Shown here: piece after piece, positions 10,800 through 25,081 of the stretch
Position numbering within the stretch: position 1 is the stretch's first letter
Layout of the letters: each line of letters opens with the position of its first letter
NCBI RefSeq assembly: GCF_022539665.2
Contig: NC_081333.1
Coordinates: 2,542,001-2,606,000 of the forward strand
DNA from: Daphnia carinata
Taxonomy: Eukaryota; Arthropoda; Branchiopoda; Diplostraca; Daphniidae
DNA: 64,000 bases
Reading direction: 5' to 3'
Notes under the pieces: model-generated
What the model saw: the letters and a program-made list of their open reading frames with translations, nothing else
Told to the model about the DNA's origin: nothing
Databases searched by the model: none
Translations under genes and position numbers: made by a program

Positions 10800-13595
10800 T
10801 TAACTACTCGAGGGTGTCCCATTCAAATTTTTTACAATGGCAGAGGCGGGCGATTGGAGGACTTTACGCGACAGTCTCATTCTGCCGCTGACAGGATCTC
10901 GGCCAAAGTATTTGATGGAAATTTCTTGTCCTACCTCAAGACCGAGGGCAGAGGGGTGAGCTACTTTCCGTACATCCAGCTGCGAATTGTGAAGAAGGGC
11001 AGGCACCATCGTTGGATAAAGGGTGACTAACACGCCCGTTTCCTTCATTTCGACGATGCGCGCTTTGTAAATGGCGCCGAATTCCAGTTCCGGTTCTTTC
11101 TCCTCTTTCAAGAATTGCTCTATCATCTCTTTGGCTTCTTCCATTGCTGACTGATTGGGTGCAAAGATCGAGTAGGTCGATTCGTCGATAGCAGTAATCT
11201 AAAGAAGGAAATAGATCACAAAATCTGTTAAATGCTTCATCATTTATTCCTTAAATATACGTTACCTGAACACCTGCTTCAGCGGTTAATTTCTTCAAAT
11301 TCGCACCGCCCAAGCCGATAAATTTTGCTCGTTTGTGGGCCTCTACTTGCAGTTTCTCGGAGACTGGCCAGATATCTTTCTTGTCTTTGCGCGGTTTGCT
11401 GATTGTCTGGGCCATGATGTCAAGAATATGAGACTTTGCGTCGCTAGCTTGTTGCACTGCCTCCATGATAATCTTTAATGGTACGCCAGGCAACTTGAAA
11501 TCGGCTTGCAGGGCAGTGATGCCCTTTTTGGAGCCGGCTAATTTGAAATCCATGTCTCCCAGGTAATCCTCAATGCCCTGTTGAATAATACATGGGATGA
11601 GGGTCATGAATGAGATAAGAACGTGCAGAATATATTTACCAGGAGATCTGTGAGGATGCGATAGTCCTCAATCTGTTGAGTTTCCGGGTTGGTCCGGCTG
11701 ATTAGTCCTATCGCCACGCCTGCTGCGGGTTGAGAAATGGGAACGCCTGCGTCCATTAAAGCTAGCGAACCTCCACAAACCGAGGCCATTGAAGATGAAC
11801 CTATGCGATTGCTCATCATCAATATTTTAGAAGAATAAAAGCGATCTATGTTGAAAACGAACCGTTCGATTCCAAGACCTCTGAAGTTAATCGGATGGTA
11901 AATGGATAGTCACTGGGCACAACAGGTCTCAAGCCTTTTTCTGCCAAGGCTCCATGGCCAAGCTCGCGACGACCGGCGTTACTACCCGGTCCAACTTTAC
12001 CCGTTTCGTTAGTGGCGTATGGCGGAAATTCATAGTGAAGAAAGAAATTTTTGGCTTTCAATCCGCTACAGATAAATTTGAGAAAATGTATTGATTATTA
12101 CGTGGCTTTATGTTAAACGAATGTGAACCTACCCCATAAGTATTGAAACTGGATCGGATTTTAAGGCTGATTCAGGAGAATCGAAAGCTACGGTGCAAAC
12201 AACTTGAGTTTGGCCACGTTGGAAGAGCGCCGATCCATGGAGAGGTCGATACAAATCGACATCGCATGAAATTTTACGAATATCGGTTAATTTTCTCCCG
12301 TCGCACCTTTTTGTACATGATTTAGAAAAATATGGTAAGTCTTTCAAACATTAAAAAGAGAAAAACTATCAACTGACCTGATTTCTTCGTCTAGAACGAG
12401 TTTTCGGAATAATTCTTTGAAAAATTTGTTAAACGATTCGCTTATGATCATAGCGTCCGTTTCGGGAAAGTTGGTCTTCAGTTTTTCCATGACATCATTC
12501 CGAACGGTGGAAATTGCAACGTCACGCGATATCTTATCATGACTAAAATCGCGTAGAATAGCACGTAATCGATTTTCGCTCATCAATTTAACTGCCGATA
12601 GTAACTCTTCTGAGCCAGACTGCAGGGTGACGTATTCTCTTTTGGGTTTTCCTGCTTCTTTCCGTAACGTTTCGACGGTTCTGGCTATGGTTTGGCATTC
12701 TTTGACTCCCATCTTTATGGCTTTCAGAAAGTCTTGCTGATAAACATTTTCAGCTGAGGCCTCTAGCATAACAACAAGGTTCTGAAGAGTAGCACTAACA
12801 ACCAAATTTAACTGGCTCTTGGCCATTTCTCTCCTTGTGGGATTGACAATTACTTCATTGTCTATAAGCCCTACCCGAACTGCTGCAACTGGGCCATTCC
12901 AAGGAATGTCAGAGACAGCAAGTGCTGCAGAGGCTGCATTGATGCTTAGTACCTCTGGATCATTGACTCCATCCACAGAAAGTAAATTGCAAACAACTTG
13001 AGTTTCATAAAAGTAACCTAGGCCAAAACATGAAATTCAGTTTTAAAAAAAACCTGTGTTTTTGTGAGATTACCACTAACCTTCCGGGAAAAGAGGTCTC
13101 AGAGATCTGTCAATCATGCGACTAGTAAGGATTTCTCTTTCCGAAGTTCCGAGTTCTCTTCTGAGAAAATTTGTGGGTATTCTGCCTGCTGCAGCTGCTT
13201 TTTGTCGGTAGTCTACTGTGAGGGGCAGGAATGATGCTGTTGGTGTGCTTTTGGCTTTACTTACAGCCGTCACCAAAACAGAGGTTTCTCCCAAGGAGGC
13301 AACTGCACTACCATCAGCGAATCGAGCCAATTTTCCCGATTGAAATTCGAGTTTCTTCCTAACAGGAACAACAAAAAAAAATAACATTTATACATCATTG
13401 CCTTTGCACACATCTGTGTCTCTGGAGAGCTATGTAGAAGTGTAGAATTTACCCTGAAGACAAAGTTGCATGGACAGTTGATTCATGTCTCGCGATACAG
13501 GTTGCACGCAACCGATCAAAACGTCCACTGCGATACTGAGTTCCAAAAAGATTTCGTGAATAGAGCCGGCTTCTACTCACGTGGACAACCGACAT
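10800..13595 (-). CDS. PNPT1: Polyribonucleotide nucleotidyltransferase 1, mitochondrial (PNPase)
   Basis: A phosphorolytic 3'-5' exoribonuclease of mitochondria (matrix and intermembrane space) that degrades RNA, with SUV3 helicase in animals. Exons on the minus strand are 13453-13595, 13081-13358, 12378-13017, 12133-12306, 11863-12065, 11640-11800, 11266-11577 and 10800-11198; the product is 769 aa against about 783 in human. The start [17 protein letters not shown] is an Arg/Ser-rich, acid-free leader of mitochondrial type. Domains in order are RNase PH 1 ([37 protein letters not shown]), the helical linker, RNase PH 2 ([50 protein letters not shown] with the catalytic Asp), a KH domain with GLGG loop, and an S1 domain ([24 protein letters not shown]). 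The GKV..RREL loop is a few residues longer than in human. The exon 5 donor (GTTCGT) is non-consensus but keeps the frame. Confidence 0.96.
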
Positions 13596-16500
13596 TTTCA
13601 AGTCGGAGTGTACTACGGGCTCATAACAAAGACCTTACCCACCCTAAACATCCTCTTCGCCGATTCCAAACCAATCGATTCGCAATTTTGCATTCATCCT
13701 CCGTTTGTAAACTTGTCATTCTTCCTCCTGATAATTAATGCTCTGCTTCAGAAAGTTTAAACCTTAACGGTATAGACGCTTAAGCAAAATGGCCAACCAT
13801 CTACGGATCTTGAATTCTTGAGAAAGCGTAACGATTTTGATCGTTTTCTCCTTTCCGTGAACGTTCGATATCATTAATCTAGTCTTCGTATGAAAAAGGG
13901 AACCTGCCAACAACAGCAGATCTTAATCTTTTTAAGCTGAAAACTGTTTTTTGTTTTTACCCAAACTTGATTTTTAGAGCTTCACATAAAAGCTAAGTAA
14001 GAGGGCATAGAAACCAGATTCAGGAGTGCCCTTATAAAGAGAAAATCCAAAGAAAAAAAAATAAAAACATTCGGGGAATGAACGGCTATTATATCAGGAC
14101 ATACGTATACTTGAGTCCACTAGCCGAAAACTCTTGCGTATCTTCAAAAAAAAATATTCTGGGAATAAAGCCTTTGCCGTCCTTCCGGCTTTATATTACA
14201 GCTGCACTATTTTATCTGTATAATTTATGGAAACTACTGTCCCATATTTTTCCTCAGCGAAGAGAGCATAAGCCCCCAAAAAGGAATAGCAATAAAACAG
14301 ACAAAAATAAGCGAAAAAAAAAATCTTTACCAATAATAAAATTTTTCTTTCAAGAATAAAAAAAAAAGCAAGTGGGAAACCCATTAACTGTCTGTTGGCC
14401 TTCGTCACCCTTGACGTGTCAAAGATGGCGCTAGGCCATAAGAAACAAATGCAAAAAAGACGAACTTCTTAGCTTTCCTTTGCACAAAATAACGCGACAA
14501 AAATTGGAGCCACCGTTCGTGTGAAACTGCACTCACGGACATTGGCCAGCAAGCATATCCATCAGCTCGTGACCTCCCATCAATCCCCCCTCTTTTTTCC
14601 TTACCACTTACGCGATTCGCCTAAAAATCCTTCAGTATAGTAGACGTGGAACAACATTAGAATGCACACAAGACCCTCTCTCGAGAAAGCGCTCCCGCAG
14701 TCACGGCACTTTCTTTCCTCCTTGTATGTATATATATATATATGTTTTGCTTCAATGATTTTATTCATATGCGGACCCTCTAGCTCATCGTGCTCTGCTC
14801 TATATTTACACAAACAATGTTGTCCGCGTCGTTGGATTGAGCAAACTCACAAAGTCCTTCCGCCCCTATATTCTTTTCCGCATGACAAAGCGCATTGAAA
14901 CGTTCGATGATAATGTCGGATTGCTACGTGCCAATTGGATGGTGTGATGTGTCGGCAAAATACTATATACAGAGGGGGATTGGGGAGACATAAATTTTCT
15001 TGCAATGTTCAACGATTTCGAGATCAAAGCCTGCGCCATAGCGCGGAATTCTATTTCTTTTTTTTTTAGCTCTATTTCGTTTTCGTACGATACATAGTAA
15101 GTAACGTTTAAACTGTCGGCCTTTGCTCTATCGACTGACCGCACCCACGGCGTACACCAATCAATAACGATGTGTATAGCGAACACATACTAACGCGCTG
15201 TGTAATAAACGCATCGGTTCGTTGCCAAGTGCATTTTTTTTTCATCGGCTTTTGGTAAACGATTACGAACATTCCTCGTGAAAATCGTTTTTCTCTTGTA
15301 TATATCTAACATCGAATACTTCGAATGCGCAGGCCTCAAATTAAGGGCGTTGTGTACGGGAGCTAAAAATGTCTTAATACAAAAAATCACGCAGGTATTT
15401 TTACACGAATTGAATTGTATAGTACCTTTCGTTTGTTATCCGCATTTCATTTTAGAGCAACATCGCCATATTTTTTTTAATATAAAAACTTTGGGAATTT
15501 AAGAAAAAGGGGGGGGGGGACCTCTAGCTCTATTTTTGTATACGACGCGGATGCGTGTGTAAGAGACAAGGCCGGTGTAAATAGAAAAGAATGAAAACGG
15601 AACGGAATATATTTATATATATATAAGACTGTGTGATGCTGCTGTGTAGAATGGAATGTCCAAGTGTTGAGCCAGAAAGCGACATCCGTTCAGCAAGCTC
15701 GCCCGCCTGACAACAACATCCTTCTTTCGCTAAACAACAATGAGAGATTTATATAGGATTCTTTTTCTTTTCGGGCGAAATCTATGCGTGCAAATGCTTA
15801 TATATAGCACCTAACGGTTTGATTCAAGAATATTACGGATGGTGGCGTACGTGTAGATTTTTTTTTTCAACCAGTGAGAAATACGAATAAAAATGATATT
15901 CATAGACAATGATGACAAAGTTTTTTGGCATTTGAGTTTCTTTTATATCCCTTCAAATCTTGTGATGTTAAAAAGAAAAATAAATAAATAAAATGATCCG
16001 CTCAATATCTTTCGTCACCGGCTTTTCGCGGCACATGTGCCATAAGGCTGCTATGCAAATCCGATTTAAAACAACAGAAAAAAAAGGATCACTATATAGC
16101 GGCAGAGTCTCAATATTTATAACTGCTTGTTCGCTTTTTTTTTGTTTTTTTTTGTTTTCCATCTTCTTGAATTTCAAACCCCAACACAATTTGACAACGA
16201 GTAATGACGTCACTTGGCTCACATGTGACATATAATTAGTGTCGCATTGTTCGTGATTTTCAAAATGGAAAAGAACATCGCCTTCAAGACGAGAAAATCA
16301 ATAAGCAGCTTAAACACAAAATGCAAAAGAAAAAATGTGTTTAAGTTGTATATCGATCCGTTTTTAAGAAAGGCACACAACCGCACTTCCGTTATAAGCA
16401 AACAAATTTGTCTTGTGTGTTTTCGCAATTTTTTTTTTAATACGCACGTGTAGACACAGCGTCTTTGTTGTACAACGTTTAGCTTTTGTTTGGCATAATG

Positions 16501-19500
16501 CGCACTCTCTTTTTTCTCTGGAGGATATCCCAACAGATCTAAAAAGACAATGACAGTTTTATGCAATTCCCTTTTCTTCATTTCTTTGTCCAATCGTATC
16601 AAGAACAAAAGACTTAAATACGTGAATTGACATCAGAAGTAAATATATACGATTTTTGTGGTTGTTCAATGTCAAAACACGGACCCATCAAGTTGATATG
16701 TTTCCGTTATGTGATGGACAGCTCTTCCGGATGTGATTACACGGCCCTCTCGTATTCACTGTCAAATCAACGTGTCCCCTGCGCCACTCATCCGCATTCC
16801 AGCAACAAAAAATGATGTCCATATAGTATTGACTTTATGCGACATTATATTCCACACGATGTGTCTTATTTTCTTTGGCGTCTATATCATATATAGGGGC
16901 TCTCTCCTATATAAACTTCTATATATATAGGACAATGGATATATACTTTCTCTTTACATTTCTTTGCAGAACGTGCCAGGACGACACATACAATAACTTA
17001 TTCAAAGACAACACGGCCTATACAGAAGTTGACGCTAATCAGGGATGGGATGCTGTACAATGTGTGGAGAGGAATTTAGTTGCTGATGCAGCCCAATTAT
17101 CGGGACAAACAACGTGTATCTGATAATCCGATGCCTTTCAATGTATTATCGACATTGATGAATCGAAAAGCTAAATACATTTGAAATATTTCACGAAAAC
17201 AACGGGCCTTTTTCTTTTCTAATTAAGTGTTGAACACGTTTATGTCCATGTTTTTTTATTGTTGTGCTCTATTCTGATATTCGTTTTCACACACACAGAC
17301 GCATCCAGTATTTGATTGATGGTTGCGGACGTCACGCGGGACGATCGTAAAAAAAAGATACACCCTCAACAATATATATAAAAAAAAAACAAATATAAGC
17401 CACATGTAGCCCTATACAACCGAAGAAAATAAAGAACAACTCATCAAACGACCTAACAGCTGACGATCTCGTTGCACACATATCTAGCGCAATACACCCA
17501 AAATTTCTATATGAAAGAAAATTAACTAAATAAATCTATTCTTCCATTTAAGTTTTGATTGCACCAAGGAAAATGAAAAAAAAAAACATTTGTTTTTCCG
17601 AAACGATTGCAATCGTTCAACAAGCGACCGCACGTATAGCCTTTGTATACAAGAATTGCGAAAAAGAAATCAGCTACTTTTGCTCGAAAAGAAAATATGT
17701 GTAATAATGGGCTCGCTCTCCATATCAGGCAATAGTCAGCAATAGAGTGATGTGACACACACAACAAAAAGAAAACACAAGAGCAACGCAAAGAGGGACC
17801 GTTGATTTAGAGGATAGCGTCCGACATAGTGATGACTTGCTGTGCCGGCCCTGAACGATCAATACTTTTACGCAGCGGACGCACGCAACCTCGGCTGGCC
17901 GCGCTTGACACCATGGCGCCCAACTTGACGATTGTTGATGCTGTTAAGGGTTTCGAGATGATTGAACGTCATTTATAAACGCCTCTATTTGTTTCCCAGA
18001 CGAAAATAACAAAATGGATTTGGATAAAGTTCTTTTTTTTTTTCTTATTTAAATCCTATGTACTCGTTGTTGATTGAAGCCCTTTCGTGATGTGTGGTGC
18101 GCCCTGATGGCACGCACGGCCAATTCGGAGGGTGGGAGCTCTTGATTTATAGAATGTGTAAATACACGTTTCGAAGTAGTATACGTGCAGCCTCGAATGT
18201 GATTAAGCTGTTCAACATATTTTTGTGAAGATTTTAAAGACAGATTAAGTGGAATTGCAACCTGCTGACGTCATCAAGTGCTCATATGGGAGGATAGAAG
18301 TGTTTACCGATCTATAGACTTAATCCTCTGGAAGGATTTCCACTGTTTTCTATAGTTGTGTATACGTCCAGTACATAATTAAGAAAAAAAAAAAGATTGT
18401 CCTTTTTACGTTTGGGTTCCATGGCCGTAAAAACAAAGTTGAAAGACATGGGCTGGGCGATCGATAAATTTCGATTCTCTGGGTCTACCGGAAATGAATA
18501 ATGGAGACGGCTAAAAAAGAGGAAAAAAAAAAAAGTAAAAAAGGGCAAACATGTGCGATGCTTTCAAGCTGTGTACACAAACATCTGCATTTTCCCTATA
18601 CAATAATGGATCGATCGACATTTTTAGCGACCATGATCGATAAATATCTATCACACATGCAAAGTTCTTACATAAACACATTCGAAAGCCAACGCGTATA
18701 GCCGCCTTTTTTTCGTATTTTATTTAAAGATTAAAAATCTGATTTTGGCAAAAGTGTGCGGGAAAAAAGTGTGCGGATTCTTTCACGAGGATTTCTTTAT
18801 ATCACACGTTGAAAAGGCTTGCCGTTCAAGTCACACACCAACAAAGAGAACGATAAAAATGTTATGTAGTTTACATACATAAAACAAATAAGAGACGGTT
18901 TTCGCACAGACATAGAACATTAGTAGCCTACAATCACGTGTGCGCTTATTGTAAAACATCTGTTCTTGTATCGTTTAATCTTCCGAATCCTTATATATCG
19001 ATGTATGTGCGTTAAATACGTAGAGTGGGATTCAACGAGGCTCCATTAGTCCCTACGTGACGACGATATCTAGACGAAGCACTCTGTCAGAGTCAGTTTT
19101 CATCTTTGATATTGTGCTCTTTTCAGCACGTATAAAAGAGTTGTCTAGCGACTATCTCTTTGATGGATGAGGAAGCGACATGAAATATTCACGTTTCAAA
19201 AAATTGACGAAGTCTGTTGTGCATTTGTGTTTAGATCCTGCTCGATCAATCATCTTGATAGACAATTTCAACGTGGCAAAATTTCCCCCTCTATTTTTAT
19301 TAGGCCCATTAAAAAAAATTAAAGTAGTCTAGATGATTGCTTTCACTAAGAGTCAGCCAGTTCGTATTATTTCAATTATTTAATTATTATTTTCGTATTA
19401 CAATCAAAAACTCATCGAGTTTTAATCTTCTTTCAACTTTTTTTTCTTTTTCTAGGTCACAAAATAAATAATGTAAATATTAAAATAGGAAAATCGATTT

Positions 19501-22500
19501 ATACGTAGGTATTAAGCTTGGCTGCACATGGGATCCCTTTTTTTTTCTATACAGTTACACAATAACCAATATATTCAAAGCACCGCCACGTTTTTATTGT
19601 TACGTATAAAATATTCTTTTATTTGCTCCTCCCCACAAGAAAGGATACAACAAAAGCCTTAAAGAAAAGTATATCTATACGTCTTTTTTTTTTAACAGCC
19701 ACACATAAGATCATTTTGCTTGTTATCTATTAATTATTACAAATCCACTCTTTCAAATACATACAGTATATATATATATTTACAAATCCAATTTACTATG
19801 CTATGTGTTATACACAAAGGCCACCATAAGGAAAGAAAAAAAAACGTATATACACAGCACGTCTGTTACTCTATTATGTATATATATAGTATGTTACTTA
19901 CGCAAAAAGGGTTCAATGGATGGATCGAGGATATCCGTGAGGCGCTCCAGTGGATGAGCCGGGCGTTTCCGACATTATCTAGGCATATACGTTAAAAGAG
20001 AAAAAGAAAAGGGAGATATAAATTATTGCTGAAAAAGGGAAGCTTACGATTTAGTTTGGAATATATATCAATAAAACTGTATTAGAGGAGAAAAGAATGA
20101 CGAGCTGTTTCTAGCACTGCAGATCATTCGGAGTTCATTTTTAATAGATTAAAAACGAAGAACTATAAATTGATGTGCTAATTATTGACAATGCCAAACA
20201 TTGGAAATAATTCTAATGGGCTGGCCAATACGTGCATTGTTTGCTGCCAAAGACAATGCATGAATGCTAAATCCATATCACAGCTGGTGGTCTTGGTATA
20301 TAGCCTTTTTTTTCCAACTTAAAATCAATAAAGACTCATCTATACAGGATGTCATCCCAAGATTTCGCTGATACTCTCATGTTGCATCATATTTCATAAA
20401 ACATATTAAACACAGACGTTGTCTAGGAAAATCGATAAACACCACCAGTTTTATTTATCATTTGGCTTAGATAGTAAAATATGAATTCTTCATTCAAAAC
20501 AAACTTGAAAACACATTTTTTTTTAAGTTGGGGGTTTGTTATTGCACCATTTAATCAAATATTTCACCTCCATTTCTCTTGCTATATACAAATCGTGTTT
20601 TACATGTAATTTGAATGTTTTTAGAAATTAAGACTATTTAGAGCGTGAAAATGATGGTTTGCAATCCCTCTAATCGGCGTGTTTGACAGTGATGACTGTA
20701 ATTAACTTAAGCGCTCTTGATCCTACGTACTCACTTCCGATTCTGTGCCGGAGAACGGGCCATTCCACGAACGACTTAGCAGTCGGTCTGTATGTGGAAC
20801 TGTCTATGTCTGCTTGCTGTCTCTCGCTTCCTGTGAATACACATGCAAAATACAGGTGTACACGCAATATCGTAACACCAGACAAGAGGCGGATCGAAGG
20901 AAGTGAAAAGGTACGCAATCAAGAGGATTTGGACGATGTTTAGGGTTTCTTCCTCCATCGGCACGCCAATACGTGTACACACTTTAAATGTTATACGTTC
21001 AAGGATTCACGATGGAAGAATGTTTCTCTTTAAAGTTCTTGATCGATTTGTTTTAATTCGATTAGCACATTTCCTTTTGAAATTGCAAATCGCCAAGGAA
21101 TTCTAAAGGCTTTGCAAAAATGGGGTTGCCAATATTTCTTTCAATAAAAACAGTTTCTTTTGCAATTCTAAAAAAAACAAATAGCAGAATTAACGATTGA
21201 GTTGAATTGAAGATGACTTTTTACATGATCACTAGATGTCTGTTTTTGTATACATCCTATTATATCCTAGCAATAAATTAAGAAAAACGAATATATTTTT
21301 ATTTTAGATTTCAGACGTATTTTCTTTCTCTTCACGACATGACTGATGCGCATTGGACTCTGGTGATAAACAATATCCTCGGCACACCCGCACGTCTGCC
21401 TGGGAAGAAAAAAAAATGGCCGTTTTGGCTCGGGAACAAACATTGTGAAAGCTCAGTCTGTTTGTTTGTTTCCCCCTGTTTTTTTTTTCTTTTTGTTGTT
21501 GTTGTGAACTTATATGCTTTGTTTTCCAATAATACGATGGCACATATACATAGCGGAACTGTGGCGTACACACAAAATCAAATGTTATGGTTCATATAAA
21601 CAAAATTTAACACGGGATAAAATCGTGATATCGATCGTGATTCCCCTTGTACACAATGTCCTTATAGCCGCAGCTTGTATAGTCATCTATAGCCTACTAC
21701 ATTTCGTATTAATATTTAAAAGAATCTTAAACGAGGGCAGCAAATAAAACGAGCGTGTGCTGTTCGATGTGGTGGACATCCTGGACCGCCGTTTGTCGAT
21801 ATTACAAATGTCCACTTTTCTATACGAATCGTGACACGCACCCCCTTCTTCTTTTTTTTTTAAATATAAAACGTCTCATTCACAATGACTCCACTATAAG
21901 CTTTTATACTCGGAGCTACTTCTCTTTCATCGCCATTGAAGGCAATTAAATCCAGTTACCGTGGCAACAAATATTAGAGCGGCAGATGATTGGATTTTGA
22001 CGAGCAAATTCAAGAGTCCAACTGTGCGTCATGATTGATATGACGGCCAATACGCTGTAAAACATAATCAAATACAATTAGGTCGTCAACGTAGAACGAC
22101 TATATGGCCGCTCGCTTATAAACATTTTCTTTCACCAAATTTTTAGAACATGATTTTCTGCGCGTACAGAGATAACGAACAATGGAAAGTAATGAAAAAA
22201 TCATGAGCGTTGCGTACGTTTTACTTTGTCGTACACGAACGTATGTGTGGATATGCAATTGACGTCATGATAGCCGTGAGAAATCAAAAATTTGAATATT
22301 TAAAAAGCCGATGTTTGAATGTTTGGGGGTGATGGATTTAAAGGGGAAAGAATGGTATGACGCAAATGGTAAAACTCGTATAATAAGACTTACAACAATA
22401 GATGTGTGTGAGCAGGCACGAATAAAATGCAAACATACCGCTTCATTATATGTGTAACGTCAAATCCATTCATAATCGTATACAAAAATTCAATGCGTCA

Positions 22501-25081
22501 CACAACAATTAAATGCAAAGCGGTCAACGTAAAGTGCATTTCAATCACGCAATGAACGACCCGATGTTGTTATCTCGAACGTTTGATTAGAGAGAGGGGA
22601 GTTTGTTATGCAGAGTACATCCAAGTGTGACACCCTATAATCTATACACTCTCATTTAATTCTTTATGGCACCCCTCTAATCTTTTGGCTGAATGACACT
22701 CGAGTTTGGGTACAACTCTTTTTTTTCATCTCAAAAATGGCTGCTATATGTACAACGTATATATCAAGGCTGTTTGATTGCTTCGAGACTCTCCTAGGTG
22801 ATCGATGATGTCTATACGATTGTGCACATCTATTGTATGTAAAAAGACTGGACGTCCAGGCGTCGGGTGTGTGCGATAGTAGCATACAACAGCATAGCCG
22901 AGAGAGAGAGAGAGTTAATCAACTTGTCGTATATAACAAGAGGACGGAGGCAATCGAATCTTCTTTTTTTTTATTCGAGTGGGGTTTGTCAGAAAAAAGG
23001 CAGCCATGTTGGAAGATGTTACTGTGAACAGAGGCACATGCATATAGTACAAGATAAAGCTTAGTAGATAGATAATAAAATCATACGGTTCTCTGGAAGC
23101 AAATACTCGAAAAAAAAAACATCGAAGAATTTTATTTGTTCTTGTATTGTACAGAGAGAAATAGAACACATTGTCTATATAGGCTATATATCGTTTGACT
23201 AACTCTGTGTGTTATATGACACGTCCTCGAAGTCCCAGACGTCCTTTGTGACACGCAATACATTCACTTTGTACGATAACTGACGCGATCTACAGACTCA
23301 TAGTTCGATGAAAGAGATTAAAGCCAATTCACAATAGTTTTTTTAAATTTTGATGTGCATTGCCTTTTGTTGCCTGCGGTGGTCTAGTTTTTGCCATTCG
23401 AAATCAGCAATTTCTGCTGTATGCGAATTGAGAGCCTCTGGCTATAATAAAATGTAAATTTAAGCAGACGACAATTTCCCTACGTAACGTAACAATTCTT
23501 TCATCGCAGGGATATTTCGCGAATAATGTCATCGTATCTTTTAATGTATCAATAAAAACCTAAAAAATGTGTGTGCACAATTTTTTTTCTTCATTTTTCG
23601 CAGAAACAAAAATGCGAAAGTCAACATTAATTAGCAAATGCAACGCCGCAGCCAAAAAGGAGGGGGGGGGTTAGAAAATAAATGGAACTGCTGTACGGAT
23701 GGACAGTTCTCAATTATCATCCGTCAAAAAAAAAGGGGTGGGTGGAAGAAACTCGTGATGCATTATGGCCGTACAAATGAGCGTGATGCCAGCTGGATGC
23801 TTATATGTGTGTAATGGAAGAGATGCTTGGCCCATCATTTTTCTCGGTCGCTCCACTTGCACTGCTGCACGCTTGATTTAACACAGTAAACGGATGCGCA
23901 ACCAACCACATATCACAGTATTTTCGCCGGTCTCATACTCATATATATTTTTTTAGAATAAATAATTTAGTAATATCGAAATACGTAAGAGAAAAAAAAA
24001 AATTGCTTTCCGGTGTTCTCATTTGAACTCAAACCGGCAACGCTGCTATTTTTGGCGCCCAGAATAAGCTTTCACTCTTGTTTCTCATCGTTTTTCACTT
24101 CGATATTGAATCAAAATGAAGCTGTTTCAGTTATTCTCCATTCATGTATGTATATCTTTTGAATACTCAAAACAAATTTCTGTAACTAAATATAAACTCC
24201 TCTTAATTTTTTTTCACTTTGGCTTGTATTGTTCTCTTCTTTGTGTCCACATTCTTTTCCCTCTCTTTTTTTTTACCACCTCGTTTTTGTCTTTAATGCT
24301 TCCCCCTCCCCCGAATAAGTTCCAAAAGTGTGTGCGTGCGCCATGTAGAGATGATGAAAGCCCGCCCACTCCTCCCACCCCCACGTCCTCCATAGCTAAA
24401 ACAGTCGACAGCCAGTCGCTGTGTGGCCTCCGTTGCGTGCAGCTGCTAACGCTATACGCTCCGTGCCGGGCTCCGTTTCACATCAAAATTTTTTTTTTGT
24501 TGTTGTTAAATCATTGAAATTAAAAAAAAAAGAAACTAAATGAGATAGGGGAACAATTTGCCAACGTAAATTTTAAACTTTTTTTTTGGTTGAATTGGCA
24601 TTGAGAACGGTTTTTTTTCTTTTTCATTTGGTGACCACGTGGTGCAACTAGACCAAAGAAAATCTTTGAATTGACTGCAAACGATAAGGTGGTTTTAATT
24701 CTAAAAAAAAAGACTGACGACACTCGTGCAATTTCAGAAGATTCTTTCTGCCATGGCCACAGGCTAAAGAGATTTTCAGAATCATTGGCAAAAAAAAGAA
24801 ACGCGTTTGATTGGAAATCTCGGACGGATAAATGCTTCATCCGGGATTCGATCGAAATCAAAAAGTGTCTGCAGCTAAACACGAAATTCATTTAACAATT
24901 TGATTGGGCGGATTTCCGTCCTGCACCAGTGCTGTTTTCTCTTGTGTCTGTGCCCCCTCGTGTGTGTGTGTGTATGTGTGCGTGTCTGAGTGAGAGTGTA
25001 ACTACAAACCACTCGTTTTTAAACCAAAACTCAAACAAAATAAAAAAAACAAAAGTATAATTTTGGAAAAAGAAGAACAAA
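13596..25081. other. Gene-poor 11.5-kb region between PNPT1 and Calx
   Basis: AT-rich, full of T and A runs and short TA repeats, with frequent stops in all frames. It must contain the PNPT1 promoter at the left end and the Calx promoter and 5' UTR at the right end. Many TGTA(N)ATA, TGTATATA and AATAAA-like strings give it a 3'-UTR or lncRNA look, but no coding gene ends into it on either side. Slightly exon-like islands are 16970-17123 (see findings) and a GC-richer stretch about 17810-17960. TGACGTCA occurs at 16205, 18266 and 22260. The last 200 bases include a GT-rich tract (24961-24988) and are probably Calx 5' UTR. No microRNA hairpin was convincing. Confidence 0.55.

Noticed and set aside
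13466-13738. 90-codon open frame on + strand
   Set aside because: It is the opposite strand of PNPT1 exon 1 and its 5' flank; the minus strand has the mitochondrial leader and correct splicing.
20233-20260. Hairpin TGCATTGT / ACAATGCA with miR-33-like start
   Set aside because: The loop is only 12 bases and the stem about 10 bp, too short for a microRNA precursor; no further pairing outside.
21441-21453. CATTGTGAAAGCT, matching the middle of bantam microRNA
   Set aside because: The seed (GAGATCA) is absent and no hairpin partner is seen.
24116-24517. 133-codon open frame on + strand before Calx
   Set aside because: T-rich composition gives a Leu/Phe-rich product without features; likely Calx upstream or UTR sequence.
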